Below, piece after piece: positions 51,514 to 59,423 of a DNA stretch of 64,000 bases. The translations under genes were made by a program, and so were the position numbers. A model generated the notes under the pieces. That model worked only from the letters and a program-made list of their open reading frames with translations. It did no database searches and was not told the origin of the DNA. The stretch is from Aquiluna sp. (GTDB taxonomy: Bacteria > Actinomycetota > Actinomycetes > Actinomycetales > Microbacteriaceae): positions 673,059 to 737,058 of the forward strand of contig JAIOXN010000001.1 of NCBI GenBank assembly GCA_021741585.1, written 5' to 3'. Within the stretch, counting starts at the first letter, position 1. Each line of letters begins with the position of its first letter.

Positions 51514-52265
51514 TCTTGGTCCTCAACTGATTCTGAAATCGCCCAGGTTGTTGTGGTGATTGTTGTGATTTCAGCTGAGGGGATCTCTTTATAACCAGCG
51601 GTCTGGGCGTCGCGTACGATCTCTCCGTTTTTTACCTCAACCACTCGCTTCTGCATGCGGTCAACGATCGAGCGGTCGTGAGTTGCCATCACAACGGTCG
51701 TTCCGGAAAGGTTAATACGGTCCAAGAGGTTCATGATTTCAACCGAGGTCGCAGGATCTAAGTTTCCGGTTGGTTCATCTGCCAACAAGACATCAGGGCG
51801 ATTCACCAATGCTCTGGCGATTGCCACTCGCTGTTGTTCTCCTCCGGAGAGCTCGCGAGGATATCTGGAGGATTTTTCTTCAAGTCCGACCAAGCGCAAG
51901 ACATCTGGAACTGCAGTTTCAATAAAAGCTTTAGAGCGGCCAATCACCTGAAGAGCGAAAGCCACGTTTTGAAAAACAGTTTTATTCGGTAATAACCGAA
52001 AGTCTTGAAATACCACGCCTAGTTTTCGCCTCAATTGGGCGACTCTCGAACTAGAGATTCTGGTTAGGTTCTCACCCAAAACCAGAGCGAGACCTGAGTC
52101 TACTTTTTCCTCGCGCATCATGATGCGAAGCATGGAGGATTTGCCCGAACCCGAAGATCCAACTAGGAACACAAAGTCTCCACGCTGGATATCTAGCGAA
52201 ACATTGTTTAGAGCAGGCGAAGTTCCACCCTTATAGGTTTTAGAAACATTCTCTAGGCGAATCAT
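51510..52265 (-). CDS. ftsE: cell-division ATPase FtsE
   Basis: FtsE is the ATPase partner of FtsX at the divisome. Walker A is GSSGSGKSS, the signature is LSGGEQQRVAIARAL, and Walker B is VLLADEPTGNLD. At 251 residues it has a C-terminal tail of about 25 residues beyond the typical protein, rich in Thr and acidic residues. ATG 52265 follows a 53-base gap after prfB. Confidence 0.96.
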   Translation of the reverse strand: MIRLENVSKTYKGGTSPALNNVSLDIQRGDFVFLVGSSGSGKSSMLRIMMREEKVDSGLALVLGENLTRISSSRVAQLRRKLGVVFQDFRLLPNKTVFQNVAFALQVIGRSKAFIETAVPDVLRLVGLEEKSSRYPRELSGGEQQRVAIARALVNRPDVLLADEPTGNLDPATSVEIMNLLDRINLSGTTVVMATHDRSIVDRMQKRVVEVKNGEIVRDAQTAGYKEIPSAEITTITTTTWAISESVEDQE

Positions 52266-52318
52266 TGCCTCAAAAGCCTAAGACAGTGGAACTTATAAAG
52301 CCTTTTGCCACGAGGAGA

Positions 52319-53425
52319 TTAGGCATTTGGGGTTTTGCGCCAGCGAATCCCGGCGGCAATAAACCCGTCGAGATCTCCGTCAAACACAGCATCCGGGTTA
52401 TTGACTTCGTATTCGGTTCTTAGGTCTTTCACCATTTGATATGGGGCCAAGACATAGGAGCGCATTTGTTCACCCCAGGATGCTTTAACGTCCCCCGCGA
52501 GCTCCTTCTTCTTGGCATCTTCTTCTAGCTTCTTGGCAGCCAAGAGCCTCGACTGCAAAACGCGCAGCGCTGCCGCCTTGTTTTGCAATTGGCTTTTCTC
52601 GTTTTGGCACGAAACAACGATCCCGGTCGCAATGTGAGTAATTCGGACCGCAGAGTCGGTGGTGTTAACCGATTGTCCGCCGGGGCCAGAGGACCTAAAT
52701 ACGTCGATCCGAATGTCGTTATCTGGAATGTCAATAACGTCTGAAGATTCAATCAGCGGAACCACCTCAACAGCAGCAAACGAAGTCTGCCGCTTACCTG
52801 CTGAGTTGAATGGGCTCATTCGAACAAGTCGGTGAGTGCCGGATTCAACCGATAGATTTCCAAACGCGTAGGCCTCCGGAATTTCAAATGTTGCGCTTTT
52901 GATCCCAGCACCTTCGGCATGGGAAACATCCAGCACGTTGGCCTTCATATTTTGCTTCTCGCAGTAGCGCAAATACATTCGCATCAGCATCTCGGCAAAG
53001 TCGGTAGCATCATCGCCACCTGCCCCTGACCTAATCGTCACGATTGCGCCGCGGGAATCGTATTCTCCATTCAGCAGGGTTTCGACTTCAAGCTTTGAAA
53101 CGGCCGCCTGGATGCTTGCGAGTTCAGATTTCGCTTCTGCTTTGGAAGAGGCATCGTTTTCCAGGTTTGCAAGTTCGATTAGGACTTTAAGATCATCGAT
53201 TTGCGACCCGATGTCCTTGGTTTTTTGCAATTTGGTTTTTAGGCGAGAAAGAGCACTGGTGACCTGCTGTGCCTTTTCTTGATTGTCCCAAATATCAGGG
53301 TTGCTAGCTTCTAGCTCAAGCTCAGCTATCTGCTTCTCCAGCAAATCAGGGCGAACCACGGCGACCACGGCAGCAAAGGTTGTTTCAACCTCGGCAATGG
53401 CCTCAGACAGGTCCAGCTCTGACAT
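52319..53425 (-). CDS. prfB: peptide chain release factor 2
   Basis: RF2 ends translation at UAA and UGA. The stop-reading SPF motif lies in RMSPFNSAG (about residue 204) and GGQ in [20 protein letters not shown] (20; about residue 250). The 368-residue frame is open from ATG 53425 with no internal UGA, so the programmed +1 frameshift that controls prfB in many bacteria is absent. It starts the prfB-ftsE-ftsX-smpB set. A ribosome site AAGGAAA lies upstream. Confidence 0.97.
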   Translation of the reverse strand: MSELDLSEAIAEVETTFAAVVAVVRPDLLEKQIAELELEASNPDIWDNQEKAQQVTSALSRLKTKLQKTKDIGSQIDDLKVLIELANLENDASSKAEAKSELASIQAAVSKLEVETLLNGEYDSRGAIVTIRSGAGGDDATDFAEMLMRMYLRYCEKQNMKANVLDVSHAEGAGIKSATFEIPEAYAFGNLSVESGTHRLVRMSPFNSAGKRQTSFAAVEVVPLIESSDVIDIPDNDIRIDVFRSSGPGGQSVNTTDSAVRITHIATGIVVSCQNEKSQLQNKAAALRVLQSRLLAAKKLEEDAKKKELAGDVKASWGEQMRSYVLAPYQMVKDLRTEYEVNNPDAVFDGDLDGFIAAGIRWRKTPNA

Positions 53426-53482
53426 TTGAACTCGATTTCCTTGTATTCAAAGAAAATACCGAGAGCTAATTAGATCTCGGTA

Positions 53483-53572
53483 TGGCGGTGACGGTGGGAT
53501 TTGAACCCACGGTGGGCTTTCACCCACACAACTTTTCGAGAGTTGCACCTTCGGCCGCTCGGACACGTCACC
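53483..53572 (-). tRNA. tRNA-Ser (anticodon CGA)
   Basis: The 90-base gene includes an encoded CCA (53485-53483). The acceptor is GGTGACG/CGTCACC with G as discriminator base. The anticodon stem CAACT/AGTTG closes the loop CTCGAAA, giving anticodon CGA (codon UCG). The long variable arm (GTGGGTG...CCCAC) marks a class II tRNA. It lies 57 bases upstream of prfB on the same strand. Confidence 0.96.
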
Positions 53573-53637
53573 GCCAAGCAGTTTAGCGGGTTATGACCTA
53601 AGCGCTATCCCTCCTAAGCTCTGGCTAAACTTCACCC

Positions 53638-54561
53638 ATGTCTCATGAAGGTTCAACTAAAGCGATTCTTGCCGCGCTCTTTGCCAATCTAGGAATCGCA
53701 ATTACCAAGTTCGTTGCATATTTGTTTTCGGGTGCGGCTTCAATGCTTGCCGAGAGCGTGCACTCGCTCGCCGACTCCGCAAATCAGCTGCTATTGATTC
53801 TGGGTGGCAAGCGCGCAAAGCGCGCTGCGACAGAGGAGCATCCTTTTGGATATGGGCGTTCAAGATATGTTTATGCCTTCATTGTTTCGGTAGTGCTCTT
53901 CACCGTTGGTGGAATGTTCTCGCTTTATGAGGGCATCGATAAGCTCAACCACCCGCATGAGCTTGAAAACGTTTGGTTGCCGATTACGGTTCTTCTGATT
54001 GCGATTGTTCTTGAGGGCTTTAGCCTCAGAACTGCAATACGGGAGAGCAGGCCGTTCAAGGGCAACCAAACCTGGCTTCAATTCATCAGGAGAGCTAAGT
54101 CGCCTGAACTGCCCGTGGTCTTGCTTGAAGATACCGCCGCCCAGCTCGGGCTGGTAATGGCCCTGGTTGGAGTTGGCCTCAGCGTTATAACCGGAAACCC
54201 AATTTGGGATGCTTTTGGAACGATAGCAATTGGCGCACTCTTGATGCTGGTTGCAGTTCTACTCGGTGTTGAGATGGCTAGCTTGCTGATCGGCGAAGGT
54301 GGGACAGCAGGTGAAGTTGCCAGCATCAAAAAGGCGCTTATTTCAGCACCAGGGGTTGAGTCTGTTATTCACCTGAAGACGCTCTATTTGGGCCCAGAAG
54401 AATTAATGTTGGCGGCAAAAATTGCGATCAAAGCAAACGCGACCGGCGAGGAGATCGCTCAATCCATCGATTCAGCGGAATTAGCCGTGCGCGAAGCCGT
54501 TCCGGCTACCAGGGTGATTTACCTTGAACCGGACATCCAAAGAGTCAGCGTTTCTCGCTAA
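53638..54561 (+). CDS. cation diffusion facilitator transporter
   Basis: CDF proteins export divalent metals such as zinc, iron or manganese in exchange for protons. The 307 residues have six helices, the metal-site block ASMLAESVHSLADSANQ in helix II, a conserved EEHPFGYGRSRYVYAF turn and a cytoplasmic C-terminal domain after about residue 215. No His-rich loop is present, so the metal cannot be named. TAAACT lies 6 bases before the ATG and there is no ribosome site, so the mRNA is probably leaderless. It overlaps the end of tadA by 17 bases, convergently. Confidence 0.9.
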   Translation: MSHEGSTKAILAALFANLGIAITKFVAYLFSGAASMLAESVHSLADSANQLLLILGGKRAKRAATEEHPFGYGRSRYVYAFIVSVVLFTVGGMFSLYEGIDKLNHPHELENVWLPITVLLIAIVLEGFSLRTAIRESRPFKGNQTWLQFIRRAKSPELPVVLLEDTAAQLGLVMALVGVGLSVITGNPIWDAFGTIAIGALLMLVAVLLGVEMASLLIGEGGTAGEVASIKKALISAPGVESVIHLKTLYLGPEELMLAAKIAIKANATGEEIAQSIDSAELAVREAVPATRVIYLEPDIQRVSVSR

Positions 54562-54988
54562 AGAATTTTTTCAATATCGACGAGCACTCTTCTTCCAAAA
54601 CTCCAGCAATGACCTCCACTGGTTTACCCAACCTGGAGTCTCGTAAGACGTCATAGATTGATCCAGAGGCACCGACTCGCTCATCCCAAGCGCCGAATAC
54701 CACCCTTGGAATTCTTGCTGCAAGAATCGCGCCTGCGCACATGACACAAGGCTCCAGGGTCACAATCAAAGTGGTGTTTTCCAGCCGCCATGATTGAAGC
54801 TTCTCCGCGGCTATGCGAATTACTTCAATTTCTGCGTGGGAAGTCGGGTCGTGCTTTTTTTCCCGTTGGTTATGAGAGGCGGCGATTACCATGCCCTTGT
54901 CATCAACCAAAAGAGCACCGACCGGGACCTCGGGCACGGCTTTGGTGGCTTCTTGCAAAGCAGAGTGCATGAGTGACACAAAATCCAT
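54545..54988 (-). CDS. tadA: tRNA(adenine34) deaminase
   Basis: TadA converts A34 to inosine in tRNA-Arg(ACG). The zinc site is HAE (His51, Glu53 as proton shuttle) and PCVMC (Cys81, Cys84). ATG 54988 gives [14 protein letters not shown], the family start, and a 147-residue protein; a longer frame to 55204 runs antisense to upp. It is divergent from upp with 12 bp between, and its -10 TAGGCT overlaps the upp start (minus strand, 55001-54996). Leaderless expression is expected. Confidence 0.94.
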   Translation of the reverse strand: MDFVSLMHSALQEATKAVPEVPVGALLVDDKGMVIAASHNQREKKHDPTSHAEIEVIRIAAEKLQSWRLENTTLIVTLEPCVMCAGAILAARIPRVVFGAWDERVGASGSIYDVLRDSRLGKPVEVIAGVLEEECSSILKKFFSEKR

Positions 54989-55003
54989 AGGCTTGAGCCT
55001 ATG
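54986..55003. promoter_or_regulatory. symmetric divergent leaderless promoter of tadA and upp
   Basis: CATAGGC (54986-54992) and GCCTATG (54997-55003) are perfect 7-base arms around TTGA. The outer three bases are the two start codons. Each strand reads TAGGCT, an actinobacterial -10, followed by 7 bases and ATG. The two promoters thus interlock, and a polymerase or repressor bound here would affect both genes. No clear -35 is visible. Confidence 0.7.
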
Positions 55004-55648
55004 CGACTTACCGTAGCGAACCACCCTCTGATTACTCACAAACTTACGATCCTGCGCGATGAGCGAACGCCATCGCCGATTTTCCGATTGCTCGTTGAAG
55101 AGCTGGTTACCCTGCTGGCATATGAAGCAACCAGAGATGTCAGGGTGGAAAGCGTGAGCATCAAGACACCGGTGACCCAGACGGTTGGACTGCAACTCTC
55201 CCACCCAAGGCCGCTTATTGTGCCAATATTGCGCGCCGGTCTTGGAATGCTCGAGGGAATGACCAAGCTCCTGCCATCAGCAGAAGTTGGGTTTTTGGGC
55301 ATCAAAAGGGATGAAGAAACTTTAGAGCCCTTCACGTATGCGAACCGTCTACCAGATGATCTTGCTAATCGCCAGGTTTTCATCATCGACCCGATGTTGG
55401 CGACCGGTGGCACACTCAACGACTCAATTGACTACGCCTTTGAGAGAGGCGCCGAAAGCGTCACCTGTGTTTGTCTTCTTGGTGCTCCAGAGGGGGTAGA
55501 AAACGTCAAAAGCCACCTGAATTCCAAGTGGCCTGCTAAAGACGTGAATATAGTTCTAGGTGCCTTGGACGAGAAGCTAAATGAGCTCGGCTACATCGTC
55601 CCTGGCCTTGGTGATGCCGGCGATCGACTCTATGGAACTGCCCAATAA
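55001..55648 (+). CDS. upp: uracil phosphoribosyltransferase
   Basis: Upp salvages uracil by joining it to PRPP to make [23 protein letters not shown] is the family start, and the PRPP loop is [10 protein letters not shown] with the uracil-binding [13 protein letters not shown] near the C-terminus. The 215 residues match. The ATG at 55001 has TAGGCT 7 bases upstream and no ribosome site. It is divergent from tadA. Confidence 0.96.
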   Translation: MRLTVANHPLITHKLTILRDERTPSPIFRLLVEELVTLLAYEATRDVRVESVSIKTPVTQTVGLQLSHPRPLIVPILRAGLGMLEGMTKLLPSAEVGFLGIKRDEETLEPFTYANRLPDDLANRQVFIIDPMLATGGTLNDSIDYAFERGAESVTCVCLLGAPEGVENVKSHLNSKWPAKDVNIVLGALDEKLNELGYIVPGLGDAGDRLYGTAQ

Positions 55649-55657
55649 GAAACAAAC

Positions 55658-55686
55658 TTGACATTTTCAAAATCTTTTAGCAAACT
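55658..55686 (+). promoter_or_regulatory. strong promoter ahead of the Cys/Met-rich short frame
   Basis: TTGACA (55658-55663), exactly 17 bases of spacer and CAAACT (55681-55686) give a near-ideal promoter, 10 bases after the upp stop. The ATG of the short frame follows 8 bases later, so the transcript starts at or just before it. Confidence 0.75.
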
Positions 55687-55694
55687 TCACCGCA

Positions 55695-55769
55695 ATGAGT
55701 AATCGACTAGGCACTTCTGCGCAGGTTTCAACCTGCGCCATGTTGTCTTGCTCGATGTGCATGCTTTAG
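55695..55769 (+). CDS. 24-residue Cys/Met-rich leader peptide (candidate attenuator)
   Basis: The frame ATG 55695 to TAG 55769 gives 24 residues that begin MSNRLGTSAQ and end STCAMLSCSMCML. Three Cys and three Met fall in the last 11 residues. It lies directly behind a consensus-like promoter, with no ribosome site, so leaderless translation is likely. A 9-bp hairpin lies inside its codons (55719-55738) and a longer hairpin starts at the stop codon (55769-55810). This is the layout of a sulfur-amino-acid-sensing leader. Polycysteine leaderless leaders acting this way are known in mycobacteria. The controlled gene would be the winged-helix regulator at 55873. I cannot prove translation. Confidence 0.6.
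   Translation: MSNRLGTSAQVSTCAMLSCSMCML
55719..55738 (+). promoter_or_regulatory. hairpin 1 within the leader peptide frame
   Basis: GCGCAGGTT and AACCTGCGC are perfect 9-bp arms around TC. A 2-base loop is too tight for RNA, so about two inner pairs must open. It covers the codons just before the Cys/Met stretch and could act as a pause hairpin. It has no T-tract. Confidence 0.6.
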
Positions 55770-55810
55770 TGCCGCTACGCGAAACAGCTATTTCGTATTA
55801 GCCAAGGCAC
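55769..55810 (+). promoter_or_regulatory. hairpin 2 at the leader peptide stop codon
   Basis: Nested arms GTGCC/GGCAC (55769-55773 with 55806-55810), GCTA/TAGC (55774-55777 with 55799-55802) and CGAAA/TTTCG (55780-55784 with 55791-55795) form a long stem with small internal loops. It begins at the G of the leader stop TAG, so a ribosome stalled on the Cys/Met codons would change its folding. Confidence 0.55.
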
Positions 55811-55872
55811 CAGCACCCCAACAAACACACGTGATTCGTGTATTTCATTCGCACACACTCAAAGGACAAAAA

Positions 55873-56475
55873 ATGCCACTGGCCACCAAAACTCAAACCG
55901 CGACAGAGATTAAGGGATTCGCTCTTTACGTTGGAATATCCGAACTCGAAGCCCTTAATGCAGGGACATCGCTTGCTGAAATCGCAATCGCACTCAAGGC
56001 AACAATTGCAAAGCTCGTGCCCGAGAAATCTAACGAGACCTATGCCACTGCTGCAATTGCGCCAGAAAACGCAAAGGGTCGCAACTTAGATCTAACAAGG
56101 CTTGCCCTTCATGAGCCAAAGGCAACCCGCGCTAAGACCGAGCAATTTGAAACCGAAGCAAAACCAGCCAAGGGAATCGTCGTAGACCTGACAAGGAAGC
56201 GGGTATTTGTCGACGGCAGAAATGCCGCACTAACCTGCAAGGAGTTTGAATTGTTGGCCTTCCTGATTGAAAACCAGGGTGAAACGGTTTCGAGAGATCA
56301 AATTGCTAGCATCTCCGAACGCTGCGGAGAATCCACCCCAAATGCCAGGACTATTGATGTTCACGTGCGTCGCCTGAGAAGCAAAATCGCAGGTTACGAG
56401 GATGTTGTGCGCACTTCCCGAGGTATTGGCTACCGATTTGATAAGCACCCCGATGTGCTAATTGAACAGCTCTAA
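55873..56475 (+). CDS. OmpR/PhoB-type winged-helix DNA-binding protein (no receiver domain)
   Basis: The 200-residue protein has an N-terminal region (to about residue 90) with FALYVGISELEALNAG and RNLDLTRLALHEP, unlike a response-regulator receiver and lacking a phospho-Asp. The C-terminal 100 residues form an OmpR/PhoB winged helix: LTCKEFELLAFLIENQGETV, SRDQI, RTIDVHVRRLRSKI and RTSRGIGYRF. Similar one-domain regulators occur in Microbacteriaceae, with unknown signal. ATG 55873 has AAAGGA upstream. An upstream leader of about 180 bases contains the peptide frame and hairpins; a further small hairpin, ACACG/CGTGT, lies at 55827-55841. Confidence 0.82.
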   Translation: MPLATKTQTATEIKGFALYVGISELEALNAGTSLAEIAIALKATIAKLVPEKSNETYATAAIAPENAKGRNLDLTRLALHEPKATRAKTEQFETEAKPAKGIVVDLTRKRVFVDGRNAALTCKEFELLAFLIENQGETVSRDQIASISERCGESTPNARTIDVHVRRLRSKIAGYEDVVRTSRGIGYRFDKHPDVLIEQL

Positions 56476-56484
56476 ACTCTAGGA

Positions 56485-57081
56485 GTGCCAGCTACTTTCC
56501 AAAGTCTTGACGAGGGCTTATCCGCGGTTGCAAAAGCGTTTATTGCCATAACAGATCGCAAGCCCGCAGCGATTCTCGCGATTGATGGCCCCGCCGCCTC
56601 TGGCAAGAGCACGTTTGCTAAAACACTTCAGGAGATTTTGTTCACCGACCTAGAGCAACTGCCTCGAGTGATTCACATGGACGATCTGTACCCCGGGTGG
56701 GAAGGTCTCAGGGCTGGTTCTAGCTACCTGCAGAAACAAGTGCTTGAACCACTGCGAATCGGCAAGGCAGCAACTTGGCAAATATGGAACTGGAAAGAAT
56801 CGGCTCGCGGGTCAAAAACTGAACCGGGAAATGGCTGGCGCGAATTTGAAGGTCAAACACCACTGATTGTTGAGGGCTGTGGCGCTATTTCGGCAGCCAC
56901 GGCCATGCTCGTTGACCTGAGAGTATGGATAGAGGCGGACGCCAAGGTTCGGCACCAGAGATGGCAAGAAAGAGATGGCGGGCAGTTTGAATCACAATGG
57001 CAACTCTGGGAAGACCAAGAGCAAGAGTTTTATGCGTCCGAGAAATCGAAATCTTTCGCAGATTTCCTAATAACTATTTAG
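56485..57081 (+). CDS. P-loop NTPase of the uridine kinase-like family
   Basis: Walker A is GPAASGKST (residues 35-43), followed by VIHMDDLYPGWEGL, a DD substrate motif like that of uridine kinase, and LIVEGCGAIS. The family (COG0572-like) includes nucleoside and pantothenate kinases, and the true substrate is not shown. GTG 56485 has TAAACT exactly 6 bases upstream; the TAA of this hexamer is the stop codon of the previous gene. So the gene probably has its own leaderless promoter within the preceding stop. It overlaps dedA by 4 bases at the 3' end. Confidence 0.82.
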   Translation: MPATFQSLDEGLSAVAKAFIAITDRKPAAILAIDGPAASGKSTFAKTLQEILFTDLEQLPRVIHMDDLYPGWEGLRAGSSYLQKQVLEPLRIGKAATWQIWNWKESARGSKTEPGNGWREFEGQTPLIVEGCGAISAATAMLVDLRVWIEADAKVRHQRWQERDGGQFESQWQLWEDQEQEFYASEKSKSFADFLITI

Positions 57082-57713
57082 GCGCGATTCGCTTTCCAGG
57101 TTCTGAATCCAGCTATCACGCTCATACCTATTACCACCAGCGCGATCACGTAAACCACTGGCCGAACCCAAGGAATTGAATAGGTGAAATATCCAGCAAG
57201 CGTTAGCCCGCAACCCCAAAGAAATGCACCAACTGCATTCGCACTGAAAAACTGGTAATAATTCATTTTGCCAATGCCGGCAAGTGCTGGGACGAACACT
57301 CGACCCCAAGGGATGAATCTTGCCACCACAATCGACCACCAGCCATAGCGCTGATAAAACTGCTCAGAACGAAGGATCCCTCGCTGGATCCAGCTTCCTT
57401 TTCGCTTGTCTAGATAAGGGCGGCCGTAGTGTCTTCCGAGCGTGTAGCCAACTTGGTCACCAAGCCAGGCCGAGACTCCAACGCCGATAACCATCACCAA
57501 AATGTTTATGGAATCGGTGTGGGCGGCAGCAACAAGACCGGCAGCAAACACCAAAGAATCGCCAGTGATAAAGGGAATGAAGGCCCCGACAAAAAGCCCG
57601 GTTCCGGCAAAAACTAGACCGAAAACTGCCAAATAGAAAAGGATTGGGCCAATCTGATCAAACCACCCAACAACATCATCGGTTATTGAAAGGCGTATTG
57701 AGGGGGCGATCAC
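57078..57713 (-). CDS. DedA/VTT family membrane protein
   Basis: DedA proteins are inner-membrane transporters or scramblases that recycle lipid carriers, including undecaprenyl phosphate. The 211 residues have five to six helices, with GAFIPFITGDSLVFAAG and the conserved YGRPYLDKRK and RFIPWGRVFVPALAGIGKM loop, core GRVFVPALAG. GTG 57713 is preceded by TAGAAT and exactly 6 bases, a leaderless start. A perfect inverted repeat AATTCTA/TAGAATT surrounds the promoter. Confidence 0.9.
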   Translation of the reverse strand: MIAPSIRLSITDDVVGWFDQIGPILFYLAVFGLVFAGTGLFVGAFIPFITGDSLVFAAGLVAAAHTDSINILVMVIGVGVSAWLGDQVGYTLGRHYGRPYLDKRKGSWIQRGILRSEQFYQRYGWWSIVVARFIPWGRVFVPALAGIGKMNYYQFFSANAVGAFLWGCGLTLAGYFTYSIPWVRPVVYVIALVVIGMSVIAGFRTWKANRA

Positions 57714-57718
57714 AGTTA

Positions 57719-57748
57719 AATTCTAAGCGAGTCGCGCGGCCTAGAATT
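57719..57748. promoter_or_regulatory. inverted repeat around the dedA -10
   Basis: AATTCTA (57719-57725) and TAGAATT (57742-57748) are perfect arms 16 bases apart. On minus, the arm nearest dedA contains its -10 TAGAAT, and the other covers the stop of the nitroreductase gene. It may be a repressor site or a coincidence. Confidence 0.35.
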
Positions 57749-58319
57749 CCCCAAGAATAATTTCACTCAGGCTCTTTCGTTCACGCTGAGCAGCCTCTCG
57801 CGTCTGTAATTCTGGGCTGGCTTTCGATACGTCACCGGGCAAGCCAATTGCCAAGATAATTGCAGGCTCAAAACCCTTAATCCCAAATTCATCCAGGAGC
57901 TGCTGCTTCTCGAATCCGCCCATGTAGTGAGATTTAAAGCCTCTTGACTCTGCTTCCAAAACAACATTTGATGCTGCCAGGCCCGCATTAAACATGGCGG
58001 TGCCTCTGTCAAATGCTGTACCATCTGGGCGCGTTGTTGATGCCAAGACAACTACCAATGCAGATGCTGCAGGCGCCCAAGACTGGTTGAACCCGGTCAG
58101 AGTCGGAATCACTTTTGAATGAGCCTCGGTGCCTCTTGGAGCAACAACGAATTTCCAGGGCTGGAAATTATTGCTCGATGGCGCCCAGCGCGCTGCCTCG
58201 ATGAAGGCAGTCAGCTCTTCTTTTGAAAAGCTGTGCGAGGAATCGTAAACCCTCGGGCTCCAACGCCCTGAAACTAGAGACGAGACCGGCACTGAGGTGA
58301 TTGCTGTTTTATCGAGCAT
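57741..58319 (-). CDS. nitroreductase family protein
   Basis: These are FMN-dependent oxidoreductases using NAD(P)H. The 192 residues contain RWSPRVYDSSHSFSKEEL, the FMN contact WAPSSNNFQPWKFVV and MGGFEKQQLLDEFGIKG. The length is that of the single-domain group. Natural substrates are unknown. It lies 18 bases after ltaE on the same strand and probably shares its transcript. Confidence 0.88.
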   Translation of the reverse strand: MLDKTAITSVPVSSLVSGRWSPRVYDSSHSFSKEELTAFIEAARWAPSSNNFQPWKFVVAPRGTEAHSKVIPTLTGFNQSWAPAASALVVVLASTTRPDGTAFDRGTAMFNAGLAASNVVLEAESRGFKSHYMGGFEKQQLLDEFGIKGFEPAIILAIGLPGDVSKASPELQTREAAQRERKSLSEIILGEF

Positions 58320-58337
58320 GCTTGCTGAACCGAACTT

Positions 58338-59423
58338 TCAGATACTTAGACTTTCGCAAGTCTCTCGCACATCCTTGAGAAACTCCTGAATTTGCTCAGA
58401 TCCGGTATCCCAAGCAGACATTAATCGAATCTGATTCTTTGGAGCATCCCAATCGTAGAAATACCAAGATTTTCGCAGTTCGGATGTGAGCCTTGGATCA
58501 AAGATTGGGAAAACTGCATTCGCCTCGCAAGAAATTGGCAATGCAACAAGTTCAGGATAATTTCTGGAAATCGCTTCTAAGCCAATAGACATTTCCTTGG
58601 CCATTGAATTCGAGTTTTTGGCAAGTTCTAGAGCCAGTTGATCTTGGCCAAAAAGCGCCACGAGTTGTGCCGAAATGAATCTCATTTTGGAGGGAAGTTG
58701 CATTGATGTTTTTCTCAGATACGGAAGCGCATTGACTGCCTGACTTCCTATCGACGTCCCGGAGTCAAGAACAACCACCGCCTCGGCTGCCATGGCTCCG
58801 ATTTTGGTTCCACCTAGGGAAAGAATATCCACTCCAACATCAGTGGTTATTTCTCGGAAGCTAACGCCCAATGCCGCTGCGGCATTGGCAAGACGTGCTC
58901 CATCAAGGTGAAGCGCTAGCCCATTGTCATGGCAAAGCTTTGAGATCTCTCTAATTTCAGCTGGGGAGTAAACAGTGCCGTACTCGGTTGTGTTTGCGAT
59001 AGTTACGACCGATTGCTGGGCGCGATGCACAAACCCAACATCGCGCAGTTCCTGTTTTATTAAATCCGGGGTCAGCTTGCCGTCGGCTTTGGGAATATCG
59101 ATATTCCACAATTTGAGGCCGGCCATTTTTTCAGGTGCGCCACCCTCATCAAGGTTGACATGGGCTGTATTCGCGCAGACGACAGCGCCCCACCTGGGGG
59201 TCACGGCTTGAAGCGCGATTACGTTGGCGCCAGTCCCATTGAAAACAGGGAACCCCACAGCGTTAGCTCCAAAAAGCTCGGTGACTAGAGTTTGGAACTC
59301 TTCGGTTTGAGCATCCTCACCATATGCGATAGCGCTCCCCGCGTTTGAGTTCAGAATCCCATCAAGAACAGCCGGGTGAACTCCGGAGTAATTATCAGAT
59401 GCGAAATAGCCCTTTAGAGACAT
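58338..59423 (-). CDS. ltaE: low-specificity L-threonine aldolase (beta-eliminating lyase family)
   Basis: This PLP enzyme splits threonine or allo-threonine to glycine and acetaldehyde. FASDNYSGVHPAVL opens the protein, LHLDGARLANAAAALG is the family block and the PLP lysine is in LSLGGTKIGAM near residue 206. The 361-residue length is normal. It is followed by a nitroreductase gene. The related beta-eliminating tyrosine/tryptophan lyases are longer, so threonine aldolase is favoured. Confidence 0.87.
   Translation of the reverse strand: MSLKGYFASDNYSGVHPAVLDGILNSNAGSAIAYGEDAQTEEFQTLVTELFGANAVGFPVFNGTGANVIALQAVTPRWGAVVCANTAHVNLDEGGAPEKMAGLKLWNIDIPKADGKLTPDLIKQELRDVGFVHRAQQSVVTIANTTEYGTVYSPAEIREISKLCHDNGLALHLDGARLANAAAALGVSFREITTDVGVDILSLGGTKIGAMAAEAVVVLDSGTSIGSQAVNALPYLRKTSMQLPSKMRFISAQLVALFGQDQLALELAKNSNSMAKEMSIGLEAISRNYPELVALPISCEANAVFPIFDPRLTSELRKSWYFYDWDAPKNQIRLMSAWDTGSEQIQEFLKDVRETCESLSI

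Noticed and set aside
54989-55204. Long N-terminal extension of tadA
   Set aside because: The extra 72 residues run antisense to upp, and the conserved TadA start is at ATG 54988.
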